Assembly (NCBI RefSeq): GCF_900109605.1
Contig: NZ_FOAM01000002.1
Location: 310,001-374,000 of the forward strand
Reading direction: 5' to 3'
DNA length: 64,000 bases
DNA from: Xaviernesmea oryzae
Lineage (GTDB): Bacteria > Pseudomonadota > Alphaproteobacteria > Rhizobiales > Rhizobiaceae
The position numbers were made by a program, and so were the translations under genes. The notes under the pieces were generated by a model. The model was given only the letters and a program-made list of their open reading frames with translations, was not told where the DNA came from and ran no database searches. Shown here one piece after another: positions 16,992 through 27,647 of the stretch; within the stretch, counting starts at the first letter, position 1; the number at the start of each line of letters is the position of its first letter.

Positions 16992-17434
16992 CGTGGCGGC
17001 AGGCTTGGCTGCTCTATCAGGGACGAAGAACGCGGCGGCGTTTCGTTCCGGCGAACACAGGTCCCCCTGCTGCCTCGAACGTGACACAAGGGCTTCGCAG
17101 CCACGCAGTCCTTCAGCCATCACCTCTTTGCAGGGAAGAACAGGGAAGACCCGCCATTCGGTCACACCGCTGACAATGCAAAACGGGTCGGATTTCGTCT
17201 CAATTTGGGAATGAGGCTCGGCCCATTTACCCCTGTCTCGCCCTCTTCGAGAGCCGATCCCACAGGGGAATACAGGGACCATAAAGTCAGCATATCCGAT
17301 AAACCGGCTACTGAACTTCTGCTGAAGACCACGGTGCTTTGCGGCCGAAAGCTCGGCATGAAGGGATTTGCACAGCCGTCCGCCGCAGCCGGCTCTTCAA
17401 AGCGAGAGCCGGTGCGGCACAGGGCGCTTTTGGA
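16992..17434. other. 443-base spacer between DUF2865 gene and ssb
   Basis: No gene recognised between these convergent genes. Two inverted repeats stand out: CCCCTGT (17230-17236) with ACAGGGG (17262-17268), nesting CTCG/CGAG, and CCGGCTCT (17389-17396) with AGAGCCGG (17405-17412). The second lies just after ssb and may act in its termination, although no U-tract follows on the minus strand. Confidence 0.5.
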
Positions 17435-17974
17435 TCAAAAGGGGATGTCGTCGTCGAGATCACGCGAGAATCCGCCGCCGCTGCCGGAACCGCCGCTTGA
17501 ACCGCCGGAGCGACCGCCGCCAGAGCCGCCGGAGGACGGACGGTCGTCATAGCCACCATCAAACCCGCCGCCATAGTCATTACCGCCACCGCCGCCGCCA
17601 CGGCTCATGCCGCCGCCTTCGCCGCGACCGTCGAGCATGGTCAGGGTCGAATTGAAGCCCTGAAGAACGACTTCCGTGGAGTAACGGTCATTGCCCGTCT
17701 GGTCCTGCCATTTGCGGGTCTGCAGCGCGCCCTCGATATAGAGCTTGGCGCCCTTCTTCACATATTGCTCGACGACCTTGCAGAGACCCTCGTTGAAGAC
17801 GACGACCGTGTGCCATTCCGTCTTCTCGCGCCGTTCACCGGAGTTACGGTCACGCCAGCTTTCCGAGGTCGCAATGCGCAGATTGGCGATCGGACGGCCG
17901 TCCTGGGTGCGGCGAATTTCCGGATCCGCCCCCACATTTCCGACGAGGATCACCTTGTTGACGCTGCCTGCCAT
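17435..17974 (-). CDS. ssb: Single-stranded DNA-binding protein
   Basis: Binds single-stranded DNA as a tetramer during replication, repair and recombination; 179 residues. The OB-fold spans about 1-112 ([40 protein letters not shown]). A Gly/Ser-rich linker follows, ending in the acidic tip DLDDDIPF that recruits partner proteins, so the protein is complete. ATG at 17974 gives [10 protein letters not shown]; the frame is open to 18046 but without family sequence. Divergent from uvrA with a LexA box between them, an arrangement shared with many proteobacteria. Confidence 0.97.
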   Translation of the reverse strand: MAGSVNKVILVGNVGADPEIRRTQDGRPIANLRIATSESWRDRNSGERREKTEWHTVVVFNEGLCKVVEQYVKKGAKLYIEGALQTRKWQDQTGNDRYSTEVVLQGFNSTLTMLDGRGEGGGMSRGGGGGGNDYGGGFDGGYDDRPSSGGSGGGRSGGSSGGSGSGGGFSRDLDDDIPF

Positions 17975-18337
17975 ATTACTGGTCCTTCTTGGTCTTTCCA
18001 CGCTCCGGCTGCGCAACGGCGCTGCTGCCGTCCACACCGTTTCCATGGCCTGAGGCCGAGCACTCTATGCCCCGCGAGCCACCATGGCTTCCCGTCTGCC
18101 GGCACTGTCCACAGCTGATTTGCCTTGGAGCCAGCGGGCACCAACAGCAGCAAGGAGCCCTCAACGTCAGGACAACCCTGCCAAATTCGTTCTTTATTTG
18201 TTCTAGACAATGCTTATGATGACTGTCAAGCGACTCGGGGGCGCCGGGGCCGCACGCCAACAAGATGCGCCGCGCCACCCTCGACAGGACGCCTGCAATC
18301 CTTACATAGAAGCGGGCGAGACGACAGGCAGAAGAAG
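17975..18337. other. ssb/uvrA divergent regulatory region
   Basis: A 363-base spacer holding promoters for both genes. It contains the LexA box at 18189-18203 and a TATGAT hexamer at 18215-18220 that would serve uvrA. The in-frame extension of uvrA from 18125 does not look like protein. Confidence 0.65.
18189..18203. promoter_or_regulatory. LexA (SOS) box GTTC-N7-GTTC
   Basis: GTTC-TTTATTT-GTTC is an exact match to the alphaproteobacterial LexA operator (direct repeat GTTC-N7-GTTC). It lies 135 bases before the uvrA ATG and 215 before the ssb ATG. The -10-like TATGAT (18215-18220) starts 11 bases downstream, so LexA would block the uvrA promoter and perhaps ssb as well. Confidence 0.8.
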
Positions 18338-21256
18338 ATGAGCGAACTCAAGACGATTTCGATCCGCGGCGCACGCGAACATAATTTGAAGAATATCGAC
18401 CTCGATCTGCCCCGCAACAAGCTGATCGTGATGACCGGCCTGTCGGGCTCGGGCAAATCGTCGCTCGCCTTCGACACGATCTATGCCGAGGGCCAACGCC
18501 GCTACGTCGAGAGCCTCTCGGCCTATGCCCGCCAGTTCCTGGAAATGATGCAGAAGCCCGATGTCGACCAGATCGACGGGCTTTCGCCCGCCATCTCGAT
18601 CGAACAGAAGACGACCTCGAAGAACCCGCGCTCGACGGTCGGCACGGTCACAGAGATCTACGACTATATGCGCCTGCTCTTTGCGCGTGTCGGCATCCCC
18701 TATTCGCCGGCGACAGGCTTGCCGATCGAAAGCCAGACGGTCAGCCAGATGGTCGATCGTGTGCTGGCCTTTGGCGAGAGCACGCGCCTCTATATTCTGG
18801 CGCCCATCGTGCGCGGTCGTAAGGGGGAGTATAAAAAAGAGCTGGCGGAGCTGATGAAGAAAGGCTTTCAGCGCGTCAAGATCGACGGTCAGTTCTACGA
18901 AATCGCCGAAGCTCCGACGCTCGACAAGAAATACAAGCACGATATCGATGTGGTGGTCGACCGCGTCGTGGTGCGCGCCGATCTGGCTGCACGTCTCGCT
19001 GACAGCTTGGAAACCTGCCTGACACTCGCCGAAGGGCTGGCGATTGCCGAATTCGCCGACAAGCCGCTCCCGGCCGAGGAGACATCGGCAGGCGGCTCAG
19101 CCAACAAATCGCTCAACGAGACGCATGAGCGCGTGCTGTTTTCGGAGAAATTCGCCTGCCCGGTGTCTGGTTTCACCATTCCGGAAATCGAGCCGCGTCT
19201 GTTTTCCTTCAACAATCCCTTCGGCGCCTGCCCGGCCTGCGACGGGCTTGGCAGCCAGCAGAAAATCGACGAAGCGCTGATCGTTCCCGAACCGGAAAAG
19301 ACGCTGAAGAGCGGCGCGATCGCGCCTTGGGCGAAGTCGAGTTCGCCCTATTACAACCAGACGCTCGAGGGTCTGGGCAAGGTCTTCGGCTTCAAGCTGA
19401 CGAGCCGCTGGAGCGATCTGAACGCGGCGGCGCAGAAGGCCATCCTGCATGGCACGGAAGAGAAGATCGAATTCGAATATCAAGACGGTGCCCGGTCCTA
19501 CAAGACGGTCAAAACCTTCGAGGGCATCGTTCCCAATCTCGCCAGACGTTGGAAGGAAACGGACTCGGCCTGGGCGCGCGAAGAAATCGAGCGCTATATG
19601 TCGGCGGCGCCCTGCCCTGCCTGCAGCGGCTTTCGCCTGAAGCCCGAAGCCCTGGCGGTGAAGATCGACGCTCTGCATATCGGCCAGGTCTCCAACATGT
19701 CGATCCGTATCGCGCGGGACTGGTTCGAGGGCCTGCCGGATCGGCTCTCGGCGAAGCAGAACGAAATCGCCACACGCATCCTCAAGGAAATCCGCGACCG
19801 CCTGCGCTTTCTCAATGATGTCGGCCTCGACTATCTCAGCCTGTCACGCAATTCCGGCACGCTGTCGGGCGGCGAAAGCCAGCGCATTCGCCTGGCGTCG
19901 CAGATCGGCTCAGGTCTGACGGGGGTGCTCTATGTGCTGGACGAGCCGTCGATCGGCCTGCACCAGCGCGACAATGCGCGCCTTCTCGAAACGCTGCGGC
20001 ATCTGCGCGATATCGGCAATACCGTCATCGTGGTCGAGCATGACGAGGATGCGATCCTGACATGCGACTATGTCGTGGATATCGGTCCGGCTGCCGGCAT
20101 TCATGGCGGCCAGGTGGTCGCGGAGGGCACGCCTGGCGACATCATCGCCGACAAAAACTCCCTGACCGGCAAATATCTCTCAGGCGAGCTGACGGTCGCG
20201 GTGCCGAGCGAACGGCGCGCGCCGAAGAAGAAAAAGGCGCTGACCGTAGTTGGCGCCCGCGCCAACAATCTGAAGAACGTGACGGCCTCGATCCCGCTTG
20301 GCGTCTTTACCGCCGTGACCGGCGTTTCCGGCGGCGGCAAGTCGACTTTCCTGATCGAGACCCTGTTCAAGGCGGCGGCGCGGCGCATCATGGGCGCGCG
20401 CGAGATCCCGGCCGAACACGACCGGATCGACGGTTTCGAACATATCGACAAGGTCATCGACATCGACCAGTCGCCGATCGGCCGTACCCCCCGCTCCAAT
20501 CCTGCCACCTATACCGGCGCGTTCACGCCGATCCGCGACTGGTTCGCCGGCCTGCCGGAAGCCAAGGCGCGCGGCTATGGACCGGGACGCTTCTCCTTCA
20601 ACGTCAAGGGCGGGCGCTGTGAAGCCTGCCAGGGCGATGGCGTCATCAAGATCGAGATGCACTTCCTTCCGGATGTCTATGTCACCTGCGACGTCTGCCA
20701 CGGCAAGCGCTACAATCGCGAAACGCTCGACGTCACCTTCAAGGGCAAGTCGATCGCCGATGTGCTCGACATGACGGTCGAGGAAGGCGTGGAGTTCTTC
20801 GCCGCCGTGCCCGCGGTGCGCGACAAGCTCGTCACGCTGAACCAGGTGGGCCTCGGCTACATCAAGGTCGGCCAACAGGCCAATACGCTTTCCGGCGGCG
20901 AGGCGCAGCGCGTGAAGCTCGCCAAGGAGCTGTCGAAGCGCTCGACCGGCCGCACGCTCTATATTCTCGACGAGCCGACCACCGGCCTGCATTTCCACGA
21001 CGTCGCCAAGCTGCTCGAACTGCTGCACGAGCTGGTCAATCAGGGTAATTCCGTCGTCGTCATCGAACACAATCTCGAAGTGGTGAAGACGGCCGACTGG
21101 GTCATCGACTTCGGCCCCGAGGGCGGCGATGGCGGTGGGCAGGTCATCGCCGAGGGAACGCCGGAACAGATCGTCAAGGCAGACCGCTCCTACACAGGCA
21201 AGTTCCTGAAAGAGCTTCTTGAGCGGCGCCCCATGCGGAAAGTGGCGGCTGAGTAG
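18338..21256 (+). CDS. uvrA: Excinuclease ABC subunit A
   Basis: Damage-recognition ATPase of nucleotide excision repair, 972 residues, full length. Two ABC modules: the first Walker [10 protein letters not shown] near 32, the second GVSGGGKST near 668. Signatures [12 protein letters not shown] and [12 protein letters not shown] and Walker [11 protein letters not shown] and [10 protein letters not shown] are intact. Zinc fingers appear at CPVSG...CPAC (near 272-300) and CEACQGDG...CDVC near the second module. ATG at 18338 gives [19 protein letters not shown], the canonical start. A LexA box upstream predicts SOS induction. The next gene begins 97 bases on. Confidence 0.98.
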   Translation: MSELKTISIRGAREHNLKNIDLDLPRNKLIVMTGLSGSGKSSLAFDTIYAEGQRRYVESLSAYARQFLEMMQKPDVDQIDGLSPAISIEQKTTSKNPRSTVGTVTEIYDYMRLLFARVGIPYSPATGLPIESQTVSQMVDRVLAFGESTRLYILAPIVRGRKGEYKKELAELMKKGFQRVKIDGQFYEIAEAPTLDKKYKHDIDVVVDRVVVRADLAARLADSLETCLTLAEGLAIAEFADKPLPAEETSAGGSANKSLNETHERVLFSEKFACPVSGFTIPEIEPRLFSFNNPFGACPACDGLGSQQKIDEALIVPEPEKTLKSGAIAPWAKSSSPYYNQTLEGLGKVFGFKLTSRWSDLNAAAQKAILHGTEEKIEFEYQDGARSYKTVKTFEGIVPNLARRWKETDSAWAREEIERYMSAAPCPACSGFRLKPEALAVKIDALHIGQVSNMSIRIARDWFEGLPDRLSAKQNEIATRILKEIRDRLRFLNDVGLDYLSLSRNSGTLSGGESQRIRLASQIGSGLTGVLYVLDEPSIGLHQRDNARLLETLRHLRDIGNTVIVVEHDEDAILTCDYVVDIGPAAGIHGGQVVAEGTPGDIIADKNSLTGKYLSGELTVAVPSERRAPKKKKALTVVGARANNLKNVTASIPLGVFTAVTGVSGGGKSTFLIETLFKAAARRIMGAREIPAEHDRIDGFEHIDKVIDIDQSPIGRTPRSNPATYTGAFTPIRDWFAGLPEAKARGYGPGRFSFNVKGGRCEACQGDGVIKIEMHFLPDVYVTCDVCHGKRYNRETLDVTFKGKSIADVLDMTVEEGVEFFAAVPAVRDKLVTLNQVGLGYIKVGQQANTLSGGEAQRVKLAKELSKRSTGRTLYILDEPTTGLHFHDVAKLLELLHELVNQGNSVVVIEHNLEVVKTADWVIDFGPEGGDGGGQVIAEGTPEQIVKADRSYTGKFLKELLERRPMRKVAAE

Positions 21257-21353
21257 TCGCTACCACAGGCAGGCAACATAGTGGGCTCCAAAAGCTACAT
21301 CCTTTGTGGCCCGGGTGAAGCTGTTTAGCGGTGTGGGTCGAGGGGTACTAAAG

Positions 21354-22163
21354 ATGACAAAGCGCGGCGCGATTCGGGTGGGCATTGGCGGCTGGACCTA
21401 TGAGCCATGGGATGAAAGCTTCTATCCCAAGGGCTTGGCGAAAAAGCGCCAGCTCGATTATGCGAGCCGGGCGCTGAAAGTCATCGAGGTCAACGGCACC
21501 TATTACAGCTCGCAAAAGCCGGAAACCTTCGCCAAATGGGCCGCCGAAGTGCCGGATGGTTTCATCTTCTCGCTCAAGGCCAGTCGCTTTGCGACCAACA
21601 AGAAGGTGCTGGCCGATGCAGGTGAATCGGTGGACCGCTTTCTGCAGCAGGGCATTGCGGAACTCGGCGATCGGCTAGGCCCGATCCTCTGGCAGTTCAT
21701 GCCGACCAAGAAATTCGATCCGGCCGACTTCGGCGCCTTCCTGGCGCTGCTCCCGCGCAGTCTGGCTGGCCTGCCGTTGCGCCATGCGGTCGAGGTTCGC
21801 CATCCTTCCTTCCAGGTTCCGGATTTTATCGCGCTTCTGCGGAAGCATCAGGTCGCCGTGGTCTGCGCCGATCATGCCGATTACCCCCTCATCCCCGATG
21901 TCACGGCCGATTTCGTCTATGCCCGGCTACAGACGGGCCTTGAAACGGTCGAGACCTGCTATGAGCCGGCGCGGATGAAACAATGGGCCGAGCGGCTTGA
22001 GGACTGGGCGGCGGGCAGAAATGCCGATGGCCTGGCGCTGATCGCGCCGGAACAGCCGATTGAAGCGAAGGCTCGAGACGTCTTCGCCTTCTTCATTCAC
22101 GAGGGCAAGTCGCGCGCGCCCGCGGGCGCACAAGCGCTCCAGGCGCTTGTCGACAAGGCGTGA
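21354..22163 (+). CDS. DUF72 family protein (YecE-like)
   Basis: A 269-residue TIM-barrel-type protein of the DUF72 family, function unknown. Family hallmarks are VGIGGWTYEPWDESFYPKGL at the N-terminus, VNGTYYSSQKPETFAKWA, and VEVRHPSF mid-protein. ATG at 21354 was chosen over a GTG at 21306 because a GAGGGG lies 9 nt upstream and family similarity begins after it. Located between uvrA and the convergent nnrD; its own promoter or read-through from uvrA is possible. Confidence 0.88.
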   Translation: MTKRGAIRVGIGGWTYEPWDESFYPKGLAKKRQLDYASRALKVIEVNGTYYSSQKPETFAKWAAEVPDGFIFSLKASRFATNKKVLADAGESVDRFLQQGIAELGDRLGPILWQFMPTKKFDPADFGAFLALLPRSLAGLPLRHAVEVRHPSFQVPDFIALLRKHQVAVVCADHADYPLIPDVTADFVYARLQTGLETVETCYEPARMKQWAERLEDWAAGRNADGLALIAPEQPIEAKARDVFAFFIHEGKSRAPAGAQALQALVDKA

Positions 22164-22220
22164 GCGCCATCTGTGCGTAAGGCGGTAGGCATCCTGTCCG
22201 ACTCCCATCGGATCGATGCT

Positions 22221-23702
22221 TCATAGCCGAGGCAACGGCGCGATGTGGTCGATCAGCGTTTCCGCGCTGAGGCCGGGACCGGCGGCAAAGCCAGCCGCCC
22301 CGTGGCGCCAGGCCGCGGCCGCTGCGGCTTCAAAGGCGGGCATGCCCTGAGCCAGATGAGCGCCAATCATCCCCGCCAGCACATCGCCAGACCCCGCCGT
22401 CGCCAGGAAGGGCGGTGCATGGGCATTGATTACAGCGCGGCCATCCGGCGCGGCAATCACGGTATCGGCGCCCTTATAGAGGACGACCGCATGCGCGCGG
22501 CGCGCGGCCGAAAGGGCTTTATCCACCTTGGAGAGCCCATCATCCTGTGCAAGGTCAGGAAACAGACGAGCAAATTCGCCCTCATGCGGTGTCAGCACCA
22601 GCCGGGTTTCACCTGCGGCAAAGGCATTGAACAGAAGGTTGGGATCCTGCTTGAAAGCGGTGATGCCGTCTGCATCGAGAACGAGCTGGCGATCTGACAG
22701 CGCCAGCGCATAGGCGCGCGCCTTTTCGAGATCGCCGAAACCGGGACCGAGAACGAAGGTTTTGATGCGCCCATCGGCGAGCAAATCATTGAGCTGCGCC
22801 CGATCCTCGACATGGCGCAGCATGATGGCAGTGAGATGGACGGCGTTGGCGGCAAGCGCGGCCTCAGGCGCGGCCAGGCTGACGAGGCCGGCGCCAGAAT
22901 GCAGCGCGGCCAGGGCCGACATGCGCGCAGCGCCCGTCATCAAGGCGCCGCCGGAAAAGACGACCAGATGCCCGCGCTTATATTTATGCGTGGCCGCATC
23001 GAGCGTGCGCGCTTCAGCGCCCCAGATCAGCGGCCCGTTTTCCGCGACATCGGCCGGCACGGCGCGCAGGATGCGCGCGGGTATGCCGATATCGACGACC
23101 TCAACCTCCCCCGCCAGGCTTCGGCCGGGCATCAACAGATGGCCCGGCTTGCGCGTCATGAAGGTGATGCTGCGGCTTGCATGAAAGGCGGACCCGAGAA
23201 CGGCGCCGCTGCGCCCATCGACACCGGACGGCAGGTCGACGCTGAGGACGGGCACGGTGGCGCGTGTCACCGCATCCATGACGGCAGCGAGGCGCTCCGG
23301 CACAGCACGCGTCAGGCCCGCGCCGAACACGGCGTCGATCACGACATCGCCCTCTTGCGGCTTGTAATCGGCAAGCGGCCGCACCAGACCCGTCCAACCG
23401 GCCCGCGCCAGGGCGGCATCGCCACGCAAGTCATGGGTTTCGCCCAGGAGAAACACATCGACCACAGCGCCGGCGCGCGCCAGGGCGCAGGCCGCGACGA
23501 AACCGTCGCCACCATTGTTGCCGGGACCACAAAGGACTGCGAAGCGCAAGGAGCCGGGATGATGTTTCAGCGCCGCAGCCGCAACCGCCTCACCGGCCCG
23601 CCGCATCAAACCATAGCTGTCGATGCCGCTCTCGGCCGCCGCGCGGTCGACGGCAGACATGGCCTTGGGAGACAGGATAAGGGCGCTCAGGGGGGTGGTC
23701 AT
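22221..23702 (-). CDS. nnrD: Bifunctional NAD(P)H-hydrate epimerase / ADP-dependent dehydratase
   Basis: Repairs hydrated NAD(P)H: the N-terminal epimerase domain (about 1-215) interconverts the hydrate epimers and the C-terminal dehydratase (about 225-490) restores NAD(P)H. The epimerase motif LCGPGNNGGDGFVAA near 60-75 and the DLPSGVDGRSG loop are clear; the dehydratase shows KRGHLVVFSGG, VLGPGFGD, LTPHEGEFARLF and the nucleotide-binding TAGSGDVLAGMIGA. 493 residues from ATG at 23702; a longer frame reaches 23783. Divergent from glnB, as I recall for other rhizobia. Confidence 0.93.
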   Translation of the reverse strand: MTTPLSALILSPKAMSAVDRAAAESGIDSYGLMRRAGEAVAAAALKHHPGSLRFAVLCGPGNNGGDGFVAACALARAGAVVDVFLLGETHDLRGDAALARAGWTGLVRPLADYKPQEGDVVIDAVFGAGLTRAVPERLAAVMDAVTRATVPVLSVDLPSGVDGRSGAVLGSAFHASRSITFMTRKPGHLLMPGRSLAGEVEVVDIGIPARILRAVPADVAENGPLIWGAEARTLDAATHKYKRGHLVVFSGGALMTGAARMSALAALHSGAGLVSLAAPEAALAANAVHLTAIMLRHVEDRAQLNDLLADGRIKTFVLGPGFGDLEKARAYALALSDRQLVLDADGITAFKQDPNLLFNAFAAGETRLVLTPHEGEFARLFPDLAQDDGLSKVDKALSAARRAHAVVLYKGADTVIAAPDGRAVINAHAPPFLATAGSGDVLAGMIGAHLAQGMPAFEAAAAAAWRHGAAGFAAGPGLSAETLIDHIAPLPRL

Positions 23703-24496
<794 letters not shown>

Positions 24497-24570
24497 ACGC
24501 CGGCGGTCCGCCAGACTCCGGCAATCGGGACAATCCAACAAAAGCAGAGGAAACCGAGGGTTCACGAGCC

Positions 24571-25980
24571 ATGACGACAGCAAACGACATTCTCAAGCAA
24601 ATCAAGGACGACGACGTCAAGTTCGTCGACCTTCGATTCACAGACCCCAAGGGCAAGCTGCAGCACGTCACCATGGACGTTTCCTGCGTGGACGAGGACA
24701 TGTTCGCCGATGGCGTGATGTTCGATGGCTCCTCGATCGGCGGCTGGAAGGCGATCAACGAGTCCGACATGGTGCTGATGCCGGATGCGGCGTCGGTTCA
24801 CATGGACCCGTTTTTCGCCCAGTCGACCATGGTCATCGTCTGCGACATTCTCGATCCGGTTTCCGGCGAAGCTTATAATCGCGACCCGCGCGGCACCGCG
24901 AAGAAGGCGGAAGCCTACCTGAAGTCGTCCGGCATCGGCGATACGGTCTTCGTCGGTCCCGAGCCGGAATTCTTCGTCTTCGACGATGTGAAATACAAGG
25001 CCGATCCCTACAACACCGGCTTCAAGCTCGATTCGAACGAACTGCCGTCGAATGACGACACGGATTACGAAACCGGCAATCTCGGCCATCGTCCCCGTGT
25101 CAAGGGCGGCTATTTCCCGGTTCCGCCTGTTGACAGCGCCCAGGACATGCGCTCGGAAATGCTCACCGTGCTCGCCGAAATGGGCGTTGCGGTGGAAAAG
25201 CAGCACCATGAAGTGGCCGCCGCCCAGCACGAACTCGGCGTCAAGTTCGACACGCTCGTGCGCAATGCCGACAAGATCCAGATCTACAAATATGTCGTCC
25301 ATCAGGTCGCCAATGCCTATGGCAAGACGGCGACCTTCATGCCGAAGCCGATCTTCGGCGACAATGGATCGGGCATGCATGTGCACCAGTCGATCTGGAA
25401 GGACGGCAAGCCGACCTTTGCCGGCGACGAATATGCCGGCCTGTCGGAGAGCTGCCTCTATTATATCGGCGGCATCATCAAGCACGCCAAGGCGATCAAC
25501 GCCTTCACCAACCCGACGACCAACTCCTACAAGCGTCTGGTACCGGGCTATGAGGCACCGGTTCTGCTCGCCTATTCCGCGCGCAACCGCTCGGCCTCCT
25601 GCCGCATCCCCTTCGGCTCCTCGCCGAAGTCGAAGCGCGTGGAAGTGCGCTTCCCCGATCCGCTGGCCAACCCCTATCTCGGTTTCGCCTCCATGCTGAT
25701 GGCTGGCCTTGATGGTATCAAGAACAAGATCCATCCCGGCAAGGCCATGGACAAGGATCTCTACGACCTGCCGCCGAAGGAACTGAAGAAGATCCCGACG
25801 GTGTGCGGCTCGTTGCGCGAAGCGCTCGACAACCTCGATCGCGACCGCAAGTTCCTGACCGCCGGCGGCGTATTCGACGATGACCAGATCGATGCCTATA
25901 TCGAGCTCAAGATGGCCGAAGTCATGCGCTATGAGATGACGCCGCATCCGGTCGAATTCGATATGTATTACTCGGCCTGA
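24571..25980 (+). CDS. glnA: Glutamine synthetase type I
   Basis: Type I glutamine synthetase, 469 residues, a cytoplasmic dodecamer that makes glutamine from glutamate and ammonium with ATP. Motifs: [10 protein letters not shown] near 51-60, the Glu-rich [12 protein letters not shown] metal site, [10 protein letters not shown], the ATP-binding [21 protein letters not shown], and the adenylylation loop [11 protein letters not shown] with its Tyr near position 397. So activity should be controlled by adenylylation through the PII cascade encoded next door. Followed by a strong terminator. Confidence 0.98.
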   Translation: MTTANDILKQIKDDDVKFVDLRFTDPKGKLQHVTMDVSCVDEDMFADGVMFDGSSIGGWKAINESDMVLMPDAASVHMDPFFAQSTMVIVCDILDPVSGEAYNRDPRGTAKKAEAYLKSSGIGDTVFVGPEPEFFVFDDVKYKADPYNTGFKLDSNELPSNDDTDYETGNLGHRPRVKGGYFPVPPVDSAQDMRSEMLTVLAEMGVAVEKQHHEVAAAQHELGVKFDTLVRNADKIQIYKYVVHQVANAYGKTATFMPKPIFGDNGSGMHVHQSIWKDGKPTFAGDEYAGLSESCLYYIGGIIKHAKAINAFTNPTTNSYKRLVPGYEAPVLLAYSARNRSASCRIPFGSSPKSKRVEVRFPDPLANPYLGFASMLMAGLDGIKNKIHPGKAMDKDLYDLPPKELKKIPTVCGSLREALDNLDRDRKFLTAGGVFDDDQIDAYIELKMAEVMRYEMTPHPVEFDMYYSA

Positions 25981-26011
25981 GCCGTCCCGTCAGGTTTTCA
26001 TTCAGATCAAG

Positions 26012-26042
26012 AAAGGCCGGCTTCGCAAGGGGCCGGCCTTTT
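26012..26042 (+). terminator. Rho-independent terminator of glnBA
   Basis: AAAGGCCGGC (26012-26021) pairs perfectly with GCCGGCCTTT (26032-26041) and runs into a TTTT tract, about 30 bases after the glnA stop. Confidence 0.88.
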
Positions 26043-26242
26043 CGCATAGCGCCCGCGAACAAGCGCCGCGCACGTCGTCACCGATCAGCCATAATAGACC
26101 GGACGTGGGAGCTTTTTTCGGGCTTATGCGTTGATTGTGCAAGACGATCCCGTCGACAAGCCATGACGCAGGCTCCGCCACCCCAGCCCTTGATCTGCGG
26201 CAAGGTTCCACCCAAATAAACGGGGGAAAGGAAGCCAGTACG

Positions 26243-26572
26243 ATGAAACAGAGAGACGCGAAATTCGCAATCGGACAGGTGGTTCGCCACAAGGTCTTCC
26301 CGTTTCGTGGCGTGATTTTTGACGTGGATGCGGAATATTCCAACACCGAAGAATGGTGGAATTCAATTCCCGCCGAAGTCCGGCCCGACCGGGACCAGCC
26401 CTTCTACCATCTGCTCGCGGAAAATGACGAGGCTGAGTATGTCGCCTATGTCTCCGAACAGAACCTGATGTCGGATACCGATCCGATGCCGCTGCGCCAT
26501 TCGCAGGTGGATATGTTCTTCGATCCGGAGTCGGCAGGGCATTATAAGCCGAAAGCTGTCATCCAGCACTGA
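26243..26572 (+). CDS. hspQ: Heat shock protein HspQ (YccV-like hemimethylated DNA-binding domain)
   Basis: A 109-residue protein with the YccV/HspQ domain: KFAIGQVVRHKVFPFRGVIFDVD followed by WWNSIP and QPFYHLLAEN, then YVSEQNL near the C-terminus. In E. coli HspQ is an enhancer of Lon proteolysis and binds hemimethylated oriC DNA; the role in rhizobia is inferred. ATG at 26243 is preceded by AAGGAAG at 9 nt; the frame is open to 26135 without family sequence. Between glnA and the convergent ialB-like gene, with which it shares a bidirectional terminator. Confidence 0.92.
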   Translation: MKQRDAKFAIGQVVRHKVFPFRGVIFDVDAEYSNTEEWWNSIPAEVRPDRDQPFYHLLAENDEAEYVAYVSEQNLMSDTDPMPLRHSQVDMFFDPESAGHYKPKAVIQH

Positions 26573-26599
26573 CGGCAAGAAAAGCCAAGCCAGAACGGA

Positions 26600-26630
26600 A
26601 AAGCCCGGCGCAAAGCCGGGCTTTCTTTTA
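26600..26630. terminator. Bidirectional terminator hspQ/ialB-like
   Basis: AAAGCCCGGC (26600-26609), loop GCAAA, and GCCGGGCTTT (26615-26624), followed by CTTTTA on the plus strand and by TTTTCCG-type sequence on the minus strand. It sits between convergent genes. Confidence 0.88.
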
Positions 26631-26648
26631 TCAGATAAAATGGATCGA

Positions 26649-27278
26649 TCAGTTCTGCTTGGCGGCCTTCTGGGCCTCTTCCAGCTTCTTGCGGGCGTCG
26701 TCAGCCTTCTTCTGCATTTCTTCCTGCAGCAGGCGCTGGCGCTCCTGCAGCTTGGACTGCTCGATCGGCTCGCCATCGAACACGCCCGTGAAACCTTCCA
26801 GCGACATCTTGATCGGGTTCGGCGCACGCTGGAAATTGACCGACGTGAAGACCACTTCCGTGCCCTTCTTCAGGCTGGCGATCACAGGGTCGGTCAGCGG
26901 CGCTTCGGCAACGCACTTGTCCGGCATGCAGATCGCGTAATCGAGCTTGATCGGCTTGCCGCCGTCGATCTGCACCTGAATGCCCGGCGGGATCATGCGG
27001 GCCGAGGGAACCGAGACCTGAAGGATCTTGCGGTTGACCTTGCCGGTCACGGTGATCAGGCCAGCGGCGGTGATCAGCTGGCCGTTATTGGCGGTCAGCA
27101 GGTTCTGAACGATGCAGACGTCATTGTCTTCCTGCTTCGTGCAGACCTTGAACCACCCCTGCGGCGGACGGCCACCGGCGTCCTGCGCAAAGGCGGCCGC
27201 GGGCATCGTCGCGGCCGCGACGGCGCCGGCGATTGCGGCAAGAGCGGCCTTCTGGGTAAGGGTCGACTTGAAGGTCAT
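26649..27278 (-). CDS. Invasion-associated locus B (IalB) family protein
   Basis: A 209-residue secreted protein of the IalB family (named for Bartonella, common in free-living rhizobia, where its role is unknown). Signal peptide about 1-32, ending AAAFA. Four cysteines (WFKVC, DVCIVQN, ICMPDKC) could form two disulfides. The C-terminal 40 residues are a charged helix (QERQRLLQEEMQKKADDARKKLEEAQK in outline), a likely coiled coil. ATG at 27278 gives MTFKSTLTQKAAL; longer frames upstream lack a signal. Divergent from the binding-protein gene. Confidence 0.9.
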   Translation of the reverse strand: MTFKSTLTQKAALAAIAGAVAAATMPAAAFAQDAGGRPPQGWFKVCTKQEDNDVCIVQNLLTANNGQLITAAGLITVTGKVNRKILQVSVPSARMIPPGIQVQIDGGKPIKLDYAICMPDKCVAEAPLTDPVIASLKKGTEVVFTSVNFQRAPNPIKMSLEGFTGVFDGEPIEQSKLQERQRLLQEEMQKKADDARKKLEEAQKAAKQN

Positions 27279-27647
27279 AACGAGGTTCCGTCTCCTAAGA
27301 ATCGGGTGTGGCCGGCTCAGGCCGTCCTGTCCGGTGGCAAGGTCGAGTGCCGCTCTCCTGTTGGCAGAATGCGGCATTTGCATGACCCGCTTGTCCCGAA
27401 CCCTGTTACATCGCCCGCCACGCGATATCCAGCCTCCCCTTAGTCTTTTTGCATAGAGGCGCTCAAGGCTCTCCTGTTCGTTTCGGGTTGGAAATGACGG
27501 GGTCCATGCTAGTTTAGCGGCGGATTCGCCTGTATCAGGCAGCCGGCCGGGTGCCAGGTCGCCTTGGCAAGGCGTGCCGATTGAGAGAGGGCAACCCGAT
27601 TTGCCCGCTCCGCCCGCACCGAGTCGGGCGTTGCATGGTTTGAAAGA
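27279..27647. other. Divergent regulatory region, ialB-like / YejA-like genes
   Basis: A 369-base spacer without a gene. It must contain both promoters, not confidently located. The only striking element is the palindrome at 27560-27574. Confidence 0.5.
27560..27574. promoter_or_regulatory. Perfect palindrome upstream of the YejA-like gene
   Basis: CGCCTTG-G-CAAGGCG has perfect 7-base arms around one base, 73 bases before the start codon. It could be a dimeric operator or a very tight stem in the leader. Confidence 0.45.
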
